NCBI GenBank assembly: GCA_910574995.1
Contig: CAJTCS010000003.1
Location: 1 to 64,000 of the forward strand
DNA from: Oscillospiraceae bacterium
GTDB taxonomy: Bacteria; Bacillota; Clostridia; Oscillospirales; Acutalibacteraceae
DNA: 64,000 nt
Direction of reading: 5' to 3'
The translations under genes and the position numbers were made by a program. Under the pieces are notes generated by a model. The model saw only the letters and a program-made list of their open reading frames with translations. It ran no database searches and was not told the DNA's origin. Of this stretch, positions 17,300 through 25,004 are shown in pieces. Positions within the stretch are counted from its first letter, which is position 1; each line of letters begins with the position of its first letter.

Positions 17300-17803
17300 T
17301 CACTGGGCACTTTTCCGCATTTTTGCTAACTCAATTCCTTCTTTCCCCGTCATATGTTCTATCGTAAGCTTCAGAACAGTCGTCCGGCTAATTGACTTCT
17401 CAATTTCCTCTGCCAGCCGTTCCTCCGTTTCCCCGGGCGCGTACCTCTTCCCCAAGGCATACAAAGCCTTCTGGGTTTCCTGGGCATCTTCCAATATCTG
17501 CACACAGCCAAAAGCAATGACGCTGCGGAAAAAAGTGGTATATTTTTCCGGGACCACTTGATCTTGATCGATAACGCAGAAAGACGCCTTTGGGGAATTC
17601 TGTATAGCATCCAGCTTGTGGCCCTCTTTGGCGCAATGGAAGTAAACAGCGCCGTCCTGCCAGACGTAGCTTAATGGCACGCCATAGGGATAGCCCCCGT
17701 CCCCCAACAGGGAAAGCACACCGGCGGTATTCCTCTCCAAAATTGCAATGCATTCTTTTCCCTCTAACAATTGGCCAGCCCGTCGCATTTTCCGGAATTC
17801 CAT
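17300..17803 (-). CDS. NimA-like pyridoxamine 5'-phosphate oxidase family protein
   Basis: A 167-residue FMN-binding split-barrel protein. It follows the 5-nitroimidazole-reductase (Nim) pattern: MRRAGQLLEGKECIAILERN at the start, GGYPYGVPLSYVWQDGAVYF HCAKEGHK in the middle and FRSVIAFGCVQILED. Such proteins reduce or sequester small aromatic substrates; Nim members can give nitroimidazole resistance, but many homologues do not, so no resistance call is made. TTTTGGAGG before ATG. Transcribed from a strong promoter through a leader that contains an intrinsic terminator. Confidence 0.88.
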   Translation of the reverse strand: MEFRKMRRAGQLLEGKECIAILERNTAGVLSLLGDGGYPYGVPLSYVWQDGAVYFHCAKEGHKLDAIQNSPKASFCVIDQDQVVPEKYTTFFRSVIAFGCVQILEDAQETQKALYALGKRYAPGETEERLAEEIEKSISRTTVLKLTIEHMTGKEGIELAKMRKSAQ

Positions 17804-17835
17804 ACCTTTACCTCCAAAATAATCATCTCACCAGA

Positions 17836-17889
17836 TAAAAAAAGCATTCCCACACATCTTCCAAGACCTAACGATGTGTATGGAACGCT
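17836..17889 (-). promoter_or_regulatory. Leader terminator/attenuator before the NimA-like gene
   Basis: In the leader an imperfect 16-bp stem (17889-17873 with 17858-17843) is followed by seven T (17842-17836), 33 nt before the ATG. A palindrome CGCTATAGCG at the 5' flank could form an alternative pairing. The arrangement is that of transcription attenuation; no known riboswitch class is recognised. Confidence 0.6.
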
Positions 17890-17925
17890 ATAGCGTGTCC
17901 CTACCCGGTGGCAGTTTCCGTTTAC

Positions 17926-17954
17926 AATATAACACAAAAAAGAATAACTGTCAA
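17926..17954 (-). promoter_or_regulatory. Strong promoter of the NimA-like unit
   Basis: TTGACA (17954-17949) and TATATT (17931-17926), 17-bp spacer, minus strand. It begins directly after the T-tract of the rRNA-remnant terminator. Confidence 0.85.
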
Positions 17955-17957
17955 TAA

Positions 17958-17985
17958 AAAAACCTACTGAAAACAGTAGGTTTTT
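17958..17985 (-). terminator. Terminator downstream of the 23S rRNA remnant
   Basis: A 12-bp stem with a 4-nt loop (AAAAACCTACTG with CAGTAGGTTTTT), followed by a T-tract on the minus strand. It lies ~100 nt past the 23S 3' end, as expected for the end of an rrn operon, but no 5S or tRNA lies between. Confidence 0.85.
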
Positions 17986-18082
17986 CAATTTGTACCCTAA
18001 AAACTGAATAAAGGAAGAAGCGAAGATAGAAGAGATGTGTGGGGCACATCAAAGAGACACAAAGACTCAAGAAAGAGTACTT

Positions 18083-18232
18083 GGTCAAGCCCTCGGCCTA
18101 TTAGTACTGCCAAGCTGAACATGTTGCCATGCTTACACACGCAGCCTATCAACCTTGTAGTCTACAAGGGGCCTTACTAGCTTACGCTATGGGATATCTA
18201 ATCTTGGAGCCGGCTTCACGCTTAGATGCTTT
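18083..18232 (-). rRNA. 23S rRNA, 3'-terminal fragment only
   Basis: About 150 nt matching the 3' end of bacterial 23S rRNA on the minus strand. Recognisable parts are GAAAGCATCTAAGCGTGAAG at the 5' end of the fragment, TGTGTAAGCATGGCAACATG in the middle, and TACTAATAGGCCGAGGGCTT GACC at the 3' end. The remaining ~2.7 kb of 23S is absent: sequence to the right switches at 18229-18232 into the 66-bp repeat. A non-functional remnant or an assembly join. Confidence 0.88.
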
Positions 18233-18294
18233 CCCCGTTTTCCGCGCATTCCGCCCCGGACGAGTGGAAGTTATCTATAAACTTACACTTGCAC
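18229..18294 (-). repeat. 66-bp repeat, copy 2 (abuts the 23S fragment)
   Basis: Same 66 bp as 4820-4885, same orientation. Read on the minus strand, it runs straight into the truncated 23S 3' piece; the last four bases (GAAAG on that strand) are shared with the rRNA. From 18295 to 18443 only minor hairpins are seen, and no gene. Confidence 0.8.
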
Positions 18295-18443
18295 GGGAGC
18301 GGGCTGAAAAGGCCCTGTAAAGGGGGAGGGAAGGGGAAGGGGGTTGGGGATAAGAATGTGAGGAAAAGCGCCTTACGGGCCCTTGTAGGCTGCAAAGTGG
18401 GGATGGGAAGTATATAGGCAAAAGTACATACGCAAAAAAGAGC

Positions 18444-18465
18444 GGCAAGGCCGCAGCCTTGCCGT
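18444..18465 (-). terminator. Terminator of the aldo/keto reductase gene
   Basis: Stem CGGCAAGG/CCTTGCCG with a 6-nt loop, followed on the minus strand by CTCTTTTTT, 30 bp past the AKR stop codon. Confidence 0.85.
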
Positions 18466-18496
18466 TCCAGGTACTGTTGATTTTGCCTATACCGCC

Positions 18497-19618
18497 TTAT
18501 TCAAACTGGGCGGCGGCCTTTTTCAAGGTCTCGATGATGGCGATGTGCTGGGGGCAGTGGCTTTCGCAGCTGCCGCACTGGATACAGTCGGAAGCTTTGC
18601 CGCCGTCCTTGGTAACACGGCCGTATTCGCCCTTTGCACTCTCTAGGTTGTTATAAAGGGTTTGCTTATTCATGGCGGTGAAGATATCCGGGATGTTGAT
18701 CTTCTGGGGGCAGCCGTCCACACAGTATTTACAGCCGGTGCAGGGGATGGTGGGGATGCTGTCCAAAATCTCCACAGCTTTGCCGATAACCTCCCTTTCC
18801 TTGTCGTCCAGGGGCCGGAAATCTTCCATATACGAGACGTTATCGTTCAGTTGGGCTTCATCTGACATGCCGGACAGCACCGTTACCACGCCTTCCAGCG
18901 AGGCGCAGTAGCGCACAGCCCAGGAGGGGATGGAGCTTTCCGGGGCGGCGTCCTTGAACAGCTTCTGCACTTCGGGGGTCATGGTGGCCAGGGAACCGCC
19001 CTTGACAGGCTCCATGATGATAACCGGCACGTTGTGCTTACGGGCCGTCTCATAGCACAGGCGGGACTGGACGCTGTCGCTCTCCCAGTCGGCATAGTTG
19101 ATTTGCAGCTGGACGAACTCGGCCTCTGGGTGCTTAGTAAGGATATCCTCCAGCACGTCGGCGGTATCGTGGAAAGAGAAGCCGATGTGCCGGATCCTCC
19201 CCTCCTCCTTCATCTTCTGGATGAAGCCCCAGGCCCCCAGCTCTTCAGACTTTTTGGCTGTGTCCTTATTCAGGGCGTGGAGGAGGTAGAAATCATAATA
19301 GGCAAGCCCGGCCCGGTCCAAAGATTCCTGGAAAATGGGGGCCATGTCCTCGGGCCGCTTGATATCAAACATCGGCAGCTTGCTGGCGCACTGGAAGCTT
19401 TCACGGGGATAGCGGTCCACTACGGCCTCTTTCAGGGCAACCTCAGATTTGCCGCCGATATAGACATAGGCGGTGTCAAAATAAGTAAAGCCCTTTGCCA
19501 TAAAGGTATCTACCATTTTTTTGGTCTGCTCCATGTCGATCTCCTGGCCCTTCATGGGCAGGCGCATAAGCCCAAACCCCAGCTTTTTAATGCTTTCACC
19601 TAAATACTTGTCAGCCAT
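18497..19618 (-). CDS. Aldo/keto reductase with C-terminal 4Fe-4S domain
   Basis: A 373-residue oxidoreductase. The AKR barrel shows the expected catalytic residues: Asp and Tyr in YFDTAYVYIGGKSE, Lys in CASKLPMF and His in YLLHALN. After residue ~280 come two ferredoxin-type clusters, PCTGCKYCVDGCPQKI and CIQCGSCESHCPQHI, so electrons may come from ferredoxin as well as NAD(P)H, as in many Clostridia. Substrate unknown. The ATG at 19618 has AAAGGAG; the upstream in-frame ATG (19669) does not. Single-gene unit with its own promoter and terminator. Confidence 0.93.
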   Translation of the reverse strand: MADKYLGESIKKLGFGLMRLPMKGQEIDMEQTKKMVDTFMAKGFTYFDTAYVYIGGKSEVALKEAVVDRYPRESFQCASKLPMFDIKRPEDMAPIFQESLDRAGLAYYDFYLLHALNKDTAKKSEELGAWGFIQKMKEEGRIRHIGFSFHDTADVLEDILTKHPEAEFVQLQINYADWESDSVQSRLCYETARKHNVPVIIMEPVKGGSLATMTPEVQKLFKDAAPESSIPSWAVRYCASLEGVVTVLSGMSDEAQLNDNVSYMEDFRPLDDKEREVIGKAVEILDSIPTIPCTGCKYCVDGCPQKINIPDIFTAMNKQTLYNNLESAKGEYGRVTKDGGKASDCIQCGSCESHCPQHIAIIETLKKAAAQFE

Positions 19619-19680
19619 GGATATTCTCCTTTTTTTGATTTTCTTCCTGAAAAACAGTGCGGTTTCCAAACCTAGGACCT

Positions 19681-19711
19681 AGTATACAACGTAAAGCGCA
19701 CTTGAAGTCAA
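19681..19711 (-). promoter_or_regulatory. AKR promoter with a 19-bp spacer
   Basis: TTGACT (19711-19706) and TATACT (19686-19681) are separated by 19 bp, with a partial dyad (AAGTGCGCTT) in the spacer. Overlong spacers with a central dyad are typical of MerR-family activation; no MerR gene is next to it. Confidence 0.5.
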
Positions 19712-19816
19712 GACAGGTTTTCGTAAAAATTCCGTTGGGTTTTCCCCCTGGAATTCCTCCGGCCTGTCTGTTATACTGGATAAAGACAGAAAACGGGGGA
19801 CAGGGAGGTGCGGGCA

Positions 19817-20200
19817 ATGGGGAAAAAGCGTCTGCTGCAAAGCGCGGGCTTGCTGTTGGGGGTTATAGGGGGGGCCACGTTGGTCTATCTACTGCGCCCG
19901 CCCTGCCTGATCCTACGGCACACGGGGTTGTATTGCGCCGGATGCGGCACCCAGAGGATGGTTGCAGCCATGCTTTCCGGCGATATGCAGGGGGCTTTCT
20001 GGCAGAATCCATTTATGTTCGCAGCCTTGCCTTTGGCTGGGGGGTATCTGCTAGGGGAGCTTTGGCGGTATGCGGCGGAAAAGCCCCCCCTATACAGGGG
20101 GCGGTGGTTCCGGCCTGCGCTGCTGGGGGCTGGCCTGCTGGCGCTGGCTTTCACGGTGCTGCGCAACCTGCCCGGCTTTGCCTTTTTAGGGCCCCGCTGA
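19817..20200 (+). CDS. DUF2752 membrane protein
   Basis: A 127-residue protein with about three membrane segments. The DUF2752 signature is clear: TGLYCAGCGTQRMVAAMLSG D followed by AFWQNPFMF. Function unknown. The ATG at 19817 has GGGAGG 8 nt upstream; a GTG at 19808 is too close to it. Divergent from the AKR gene and convergent with degV. Confidence 0.88.
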   Translation: MGKKRLLQSAGLLLGVIGGATLVYLLRPPCLILRHTGLYCAGCGTQRMVAAMLSGDMQGAFWQNPFMFAALPLAGGYLLGELWRYAAEKPPLYRGRWFRPALLGAGLLALAFTVLRNLPGFAFLGPR

Positions 20201-20219
20201 CATCCAGCCCATGCCAACG

Positions 20220-21056
20220 TTATTTCTTGATGTAGGCCAGGCCGCAGGCGCCCGGGCCTGTGTGGGTGCCCACAATGCTGCCGATATCCAGCTTGTGTAC
20301 CTCCCGCTTTTTCAGCTCGCTTTCCATGAAATCCAAGAAGTCGTCCCGGGTTTGGGGGACGGCGGCGTGGCCTACCGTTACGCTGTAGTCTGCGGAGATG
20401 GGTTCCTTTTCGACAAGCCCCTGCATGAATTTGAACGCGGCCTTTTTGCCGCGGGCCTTGCCCACGACTTCTACCAGGCCGTCCTTCAGGGTGATGATGG
20501 GGCAGATGCCCAGGATACTGGCAACCAGGGCGCTGGTGGCGGAAAGCCGTCCCCCCATCTTCAGGTATTTCAGGTCGTCGATCAGGGCCCACAGGCGCAC
20601 CCGGGGCACCAGGCTTTCAATCTGCTGGGTAATTTCCAGGCCGGAAAGCCCCCGGTCGCGCATTTTTACGGCCTCTTCCACCAGCAGGCCCAAAGCAAAG
20701 GTGACGTTCAGCGTGTCCGGCAGGAAAATGTTTGCGGCCCCGATAATATCCTTTGCCACAACGGCGGACTGCAAAGTCCCGCTCATGCGGGAGGAGATGA
20801 ACAGGCATACCACCTCGTTCCCGCTGTCTTTGTATTCGGCAAATTTTTTCTCGAAAAAGGCCGGTGAGATTTGGGCGGTTTTGGGCAGTTCGCTTACCTT
20901 GCCCAGCTTCTCATAAAATTCGTCGTTGCTCATGTCTATATGCGCCCGGTAGCTCTCGTCCCCGAAATTCACGGTAATGGGCAGCATCTCCACGCCCAGC
21001 TCTTCGCAGCGGGCCGGGCTTAGGTCGCAGGAACTGTCAGTCAATATTTTTACCAT
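20220..21056 (-). CDS. DegV family fatty-acid-binding protein
   Basis: A 278-residue protein of the DegV/FakB fold. It starts with ILTDSSCDLSP, with SRMSGTLQSAVVAKDI at about 85-100 and GTHTGPGACGLAYI at the C-terminus, both typical lipid-contacting regions. Family members bind a fatty acid and present it to the kinase FakA; no fakA is seen here. Downstream of a sugar kinase by 41 nt and probably co-transcribed. The ribosome site is weak. Confidence 0.92.
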   Translation of the reverse strand: MVKILTDSSCDLSPARCEELGVEMLPITVNFGDESYRAHIDMSNDEFYEKLGKVSELPKTAQISPAFFEKKFAEYKDSGNEVVCLFISSRMSGTLQSAVVAKDIIGAANIFLPDTLNVTFALGLLVEEAVKMRDRGLSGLEITQQIESLVPRVRLWALIDDLKYLKMGGRLSATSALVASILGICPIITLKDGLVEVVGKARGKKAAFKFMQGLVEKEPISADYSVTVGHAAVPQTRDDFLDFMESELKKREVHKLDIGSIVGTHTGPGACGLAYIKK

Positions 21057-21097
21057 CTTTTCGTATACAGCCTTTCTATAATAAAATTTTTAGCGCG

Positions 21098-22069
21098 TTA
21101 CAGCTTTAAGAGGGGCACGTTTTTCTGGCACGCCTCGATAGCGGCTGTGTCTGGAAGGGCGGGGATGGCCCCGGTCTTGGTGGCGCAAACGGCCCCGGCG
21201 GCGTTGGCAAACTCTACAAACCCGGCCAGTTCATCCTCTGTCAATTCCCCCGGCTTTTTCCCGCTTTCCACTACCTTGGCCAGCAGCGCGCCGAAAAAGC
21301 TGTCGCCAGAACCTGTGGTATCCTTCACCAGGGTGTCATAGGTGCTCCGTTCCAGGCTGTAGCCTGGGGTAAACACGGCACAGCCCTTGGGGCCCCGGGT
21401 TACCACCACCACGAAGACGCCTTGGCTTAACAGGGCATTGGCCCCCGCGGCTAAGTCGGCTTCCCCTGTCAGCAGCTGCAGCTCCTCGTCTGAAACCTTC
21501 ATAATGTCCGCCTGGGGGATGAGGGAGCGCATACGCGCCACCCCTTCTTCTTGGCTGGGCCACAGGGGCGGCCGCCAGTTCGGGTCATAGGCGGTGATTT
21601 TCCCCAGTGACTTGGCGTGGGCCACCAGCTTTTCCACTGCTGACCGGGAAGGCTCCGCCGTCAGCAGTAAAGAGCCAAAGCACAGCAGCTGGCACTGGCC
21701 CACCAGGGCCAGCTCCCGCTCCCCAGCCTCCAAACGGGTGTCTGCGCCGGGGCTGCGGTAAAAGCTGAAATCCCGGTCGCCCTGCTGGTTCAGCTGTACG
21801 AAAGCCAGGGTAGTGGCATATTCAGGGTCTTGGATAAGGCCCTGGGTCTCCACGCCGCAGTCCCGCAGGGTTCCCACCAGGAAATCCCCGAACATGTCCT
21901 TGCCGACCCGGCCCAAAAAGCCCGCGGACGTCCCGGCACGCAACGCCTGCACTGCCACGTTGGCAGGCGCGCCGCCGGGGTTCCGGGCGAACAGCAGCCG
22001 GCCGTCTTCCGTCTCCCCTACGGGGGTGAAGTCGATCAAAAGCTCGCCCATACATAAAAGCTTTGCCAT
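21098..22069 (-). CDS. PfkB-family carbohydrate kinase (fructokinase-like)
   Basis: A 323-residue ribokinase-fold kinase. The start CMGELLIDFTPVGE, NPGGAPANVAVQALRAG (sugar site), VTRGPKGCAVF and DTTGSGDSFFGALL near residue 250 (anion hole and catalytic Asp) are those of fructokinases. It would phosphorylate a sugar, most likely fructose. ATG at 22069 has GGAGGG; the longer frame from 22099 lacks one. No sugar transporter adjoins. Confidence 0.92.
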   Translation of the reverse strand: MAKLLCMGELLIDFTPVGETEDGRLLFARNPGGAPANVAVQALRAGTSAGFLGRVGKDMFGDFLVGTLRDCGVETQGLIQDPEYATTLAFVQLNQQGDRDFSFYRSPGADTRLEAGERELALVGQCQLLCFGSLLLTAEPSRSAVEKLVAHAKSLGKITAYDPNWRPPLWPSQEEGVARMRSLIPQADIMKVSDEELQLLTGEADLAAGANALLSQGVFVVVVTRGPKGCAVFTPGYSLERSTYDTLVKDTTGSGDSFFGALLAKVVESGKKPGELTEDELAGFVEFANAAGAVCATKTGAIPALPDTAAIEACQKNVPLLKL

Positions 22070-22283
22070 ATAGCCATCCCTCCTGCATGATTTTTTCAAT
22101 ATGGTAGGCTGCCTGTCCAGGCAGTCGAAAATTATTCCTCTCTATTGTACCGCCTACCGCGCGGTTTGGCAAGCCTTTCCCAGAAGAAGCGGCGGGCGCG
22201 GGGCTTTTTTTGTAGGATGGGCGCGGCGCCCCCTATTTTTCCGTTATCCCATCGGGGGAATGGGGAAAACGGCAAAAGAAAAA

Positions 22284-22317
22284 CCCGGTACGGGGACACG
22301 CGCTCTACCGTACCGGG
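22284..22317 (-). terminator. Terminator of the ricin-type lectin gene
   Basis: A 10-bp stem (CCCGGTACGG/CCGTACCGGG) followed on the minus strand by TTTTTCTTTT, 18 bp past the stop codon. The rest of 22070-22283 shows no gene. Confidence 0.88.
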
Positions 22318-22335
22318 CACTGCCTGCGGGCAGTT

Positions 22336-22938
22336 TCACTTTTTCCCCTTGGCGGGGGCTTTCCTGGCGGCTGCTTTTGCCCCAGGTTTTTTGGAAGGCT
22401 CCTCCGCGCTTGCCTCCGCCAGGGGCGCAGCCTTCTCCGCCGCTTTCGCGGCGCGTTTGGCAGCGGGCTTGCGGACCGTTTTGGTGGCTGTTTTCGGGGC
22501 TTCGTCTTTCCTGGCAGGGACAAACTTCCACTGCTGGCCAACCCCGTCCACATCTTCCCAAATCTGGGCGGCGGCGCCCTCTTCATCGCTCATATGCACA
22601 ATATCCAGCACCTTGCCAGAGTGCACGTTCCACAGCTTTTTATAAGTGGCCGTCACTTTCACAATTTGCCATTGCTGGCTTTCGCCGCCCACATCATCCC
22701 AGGTCTGGGCCCAGGCGCCGTTCTCGGTGCCGCCCTGCATCACGTCCAATACCTTCTGGTTCCCTTTGTTCACCAGTTTCACGCTGTTTTCGCCGTCTTC
22801 CTGTGTCCATAGCTGGCTGTCTTCCCCTGTAGGGGCCGCCTGTACAACTGCCTGGCCGTTTTCCTGCCCGCTTGCCTGCAAGGCCTTGCCCGTCCTGCGG
22901 TTCACAATCATAAACTCTGCTATTTTTTTCGCAGCCAT
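22336..22938 (-). CDS. Ricin-type beta-trefoil protein with histone-H1-like tail
   Basis: A 200-residue protein. The first ~140 residues are a RICIN/beta-trefoil lectin-like domain with repeated QxW-type turns (EDSQLWTQED, ESQQWQIVKV, VGQQWKFVPA). The last ~60 residues are Lys/Ala/Pro-rich (KKPGAKAAARKAPAKGKK), like bacterial histone-H1-type tails that bind nucleic acid or polyanions. No signal peptide or membrane segment, so it appears cytoplasmic, which is unusual for ricin-type domains. ATG at 22938; an upstream TTG is less likely. Role unknown. Confidence 0.85.
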   Translation of the reverse strand: MAAKKIAEFMIVNRRTGKALQASGQENGQAVVQAAPTGEDSQLWTQEDGENSVKLVNKGNQKVLDVMQGGTENGAWAQTWDDVGGESQQWQIVKVTATYKKLWNVHSGKVLDIVHMSDEEGAAAQIWEDVDGVGQQWKFVPARKDEAPKTATKTVRKPAAKRAAKAAEKAAPLAEASAEEPSKKPGAKAAARKAPAKGKK

Positions 22939-23020
22939 ATCCAAATTACTCCCTTTGATGCGGCCAATCTTGCCGTTTTTTTACGCGGCTGCGCCCTTGC
23001 GGCCCTACCGCTCACAGTGC

Positions 23021-23049
23021 ATTATAGCGGTTTCCCGGCTTTCTGTCAA
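23021..23049 (-). promoter_or_regulatory. Promoter of the ricin-type lectin gene
   Basis: TTGACA (23049-23044) and TATAAT (23026-23021), 17-bp spacer: a full consensus. The gap 22939-23255 otherwise shows no gene. Confidence 0.9.
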
Positions 23050-23255
23050 ACGGCGCTGCTTTTCGAGAAATGGGCTTTTTTTCCGCAGAAAGACTATTTT
23101 TGGCGGTTTGTACCCGAAAGGCCATCCATTTTTGGCGATTATAGGTAATTCTTTCGGCGCATACGGTTTTAAATTCGGCGAAAATAAATTTCAGGGTTTT
23201 CCACAAAAAGGGCTGGAATCCCCTTTCCTACGGGCTTTTTCCCCATTATCCCTGT

Positions 23256-23284
23256 TTGACGGGGCTTTGGGAATTTGGTATAAT
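23256..23284 (+). promoter_or_regulatory. murF promoter
   Basis: TTGACG and TATAAT with a 17-bp spacer, 35 bp before the murF ATG. Confidence 0.9.
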
Positions 23285-23318
23285 CCCCTTAAGCAGGAAA
23301 AACTCTGGAGGGATAGCC

Positions 23319-24686
23319 ATGGAGGTAAAGCTTTGGGAAATCGTGCAGGCCGCGGGGGGCCGGCTGCTGCAGGGGGACGGGGGCGCCTGTATCTCCTCTT
23401 TTATAACGGACAGCCGTGAGGCTGGGCCCGGCGCCATGTTTGTGCCAATACGGGGCGAACGTACAGACGGCCATGCGTACGTCGGGGCGGCGTTGCGGCA
23501 AGGGGCGGCGGCGTCCTTTACAGACCATCCCCTGCCAGGGCTGGCAGGGGAGCCTATCGCTTTGGTGCTGGTGCCGGATTGCCGACGGGCCATGCAGCAG
23601 GCGGCGGCCTGGTACCGGGGGCGGTTTAGCCTGCCCATTGTGGGCATAACCGGCAGCGTGGGAAAAACCACGGCCAAGGAGATGGCTGCCCAAGCCCTTT
23701 CCGCCCGCTTCTCCGTGCACAAAACCCCCGGCAACCAGAACAGCCAGGTGGGGGTGCCCGCCACCATTTGCGGCCTGGGGCCTTGCCACACCGCGGCTGT
23801 GGTAGAAATGGGGATCAGCATGCCCGGGGAGATGGCCCGTATTGCAGAGGTGGTGAAACCCACCTGCGGGGCCATTACGAACATAGGCGTATCGCATATT
23901 GAGTTTTTGAAAACCCGGGAGAACATCCTAAAAGAAAAAACGCAGATTGCGGGATACCTGCCCCCAGAAGGCGTGCTTTTCGTCAACGGGGACGACGAGC
24001 TGTTGCCTGGCCTGAAGGAAACGGCGCTCTATCCGGTGCGTACGTTCGGCCTGGGCAGCGGCTGCGACTGGCAGGCGGCGGCCATTCAAGAGGCGGGGGG
24101 AAGCACCATGTTCGCCTGCCTGGGGCCAGACGGCCGGGAAACGCCGGTGGCTGTCCCAGTGGTGGGGACCCACAATGTGCGCAACGCCTTGATGGCTGTG
24201 GCGCTGGCCGACCACCTGGGTATCCCCCGGGAGGACGCGGCCCAGGCCCTGGCCGGCTACCAGCCCCCTACGGGCCGGCAGCAGATTTTGCAGGCCGGCG
24301 GGGTTACCCTGATCGACGACAGCTATAATGCCAGCCCCGATTCCATGCGCAGCGCCCTGGACGTACTGGCCTCCCGGCCCTGCGGGGGCAAACGTGTCGC
24401 TTTATTGGCAGACATGCTGGAATTGGGGGACCTGTCTCAAGAGGGCCATGCCCAGGTGGGGGCATACGCCCGGGAAAAGGGCATAGACCAGCTTGTGGCG
24501 TTAGGGCCCCTGGCAAAATACACGGCGGAATCCTTTGGGCCCGGGGCCAAATGGTTCGCGGATAAGGAAGAGGCCACAGCTTTCCTGTGCGGCGCCCTTT
24601 CCCAAGGCGACGTAGTGCTGGTCAAGGGTTCCCGGGGGATGGGGACGGAGACGGTTGTAAAGGCGTTGCGCAGCCGGGCAAGGTAA
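23319..24686 (+). CDS. murF: UDP-MurNAc-tripeptide-D-Ala-D-Ala ligase
   Basis: A 455-residue Mur ligase that adds D-Ala-D-Ala to the UDP-MurNAc-tripeptide, the last cytoplasmic step of precursor synthesis. N-terminal UDP-binding region (SSFITDSREAGPGAMFVPIR), ATP loop GITGSVGKTTAKEM near residue 110, NIGVSHIEFLKTRENILKEK in the central domain, and DDSYNASPDSMRSALDVL in the C-terminal domain. All are MurF-specific. ATG at 23319 with TGGAGGG; an upstream frame from 23256 overlaps the promoter. Monocistronic here, not in a dcw cluster. Confidence 0.97.
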   Translation: MEVKLWEIVQAAGGRLLQGDGGACISSFITDSREAGPGAMFVPIRGERTDGHAYVGAALRQGAAASFTDHPLPGLAGEPIALVLVPDCRRAMQQAAAWYRGRFSLPIVGITGSVGKTTAKEMAAQALSARFSVHKTPGNQNSQVGVPATICGLGPCHTAAVVEMGISMPGEMARIAEVVKPTCGAITNIGVSHIEFLKTRENILKEKTQIAGYLPPEGVLFVNGDDELLPGLKETALYPVRTFGLGSGCDWQAAAIQEAGGSTMFACLGPDGRETPVAVPVVGTHNVRNALMAVALADHLGIPREDAAQALAGYQPPTGRQQILQAGGVTLIDDSYNASPDSMRSALDVLASRPCGGKRVALLADMLELGDLSQEGHAQVGAYAREKGIDQLVALGPLAKYTAESFGPGAKWFADKEEATAFLCGALSQGDVVLVKGSRGMGTETVVKALRSRAR

Positions 24687-24817
24687 GGCAGGGATGGCTT
24701 TTGGAAGGAGAGCAAGGGGCTTTTCCTTTGCGGGAAGCCCTCTAGGGCGCGTACCTGCCTTATGTGAACACGCCCTAGGACGCGGCCCGTGATGGAAGCC
24801 CGGCAAACATGCGGGTT

Positions 24818-24982
24818 TAGGGCTTGTTTGAAAATAGAGAAAGTGCCGGAATTTTTATTCAAAACGGAGCGGTTTCAAGGCGGAAACCGCAAGAAAACCT
24901 TTCGGTTTTCGAGGATTTCCAACACAGGAAACGCCCGTTTTGGGCAAAAAGACGGTGTTTGCGATTTTTCAAACGAGCCCTA
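24818..24982. mobile_element. TA-flanked MITE, copy 2
   Basis: Second copy of the element at 7053-7217: 161-bp core (24820-24980), TA on each side, terminal repeats GGGCTTGTTTGAAAA and GGGCTCGTTTGAAAA. It lies between murF and the VOC gene, ending 22 bp before the latter's ATG. Two internal hairpins differ from copy 1 but keep their pairing. Between murF and the element (24687-24817) two GC-rich dyads are visible but no clear terminator. Confidence 0.75.
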
Positions 24983-25004
24983 AGAGAAAGGGAGAGGATA
25001 CATA

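Noticed and set aside
17900-18232. Complete rrn operon or 5S/tRNA genes
   Set aside because: Only the 23S 3' tip is recognisable; no 5S or tRNA cloverleaf is seen before the terminator.
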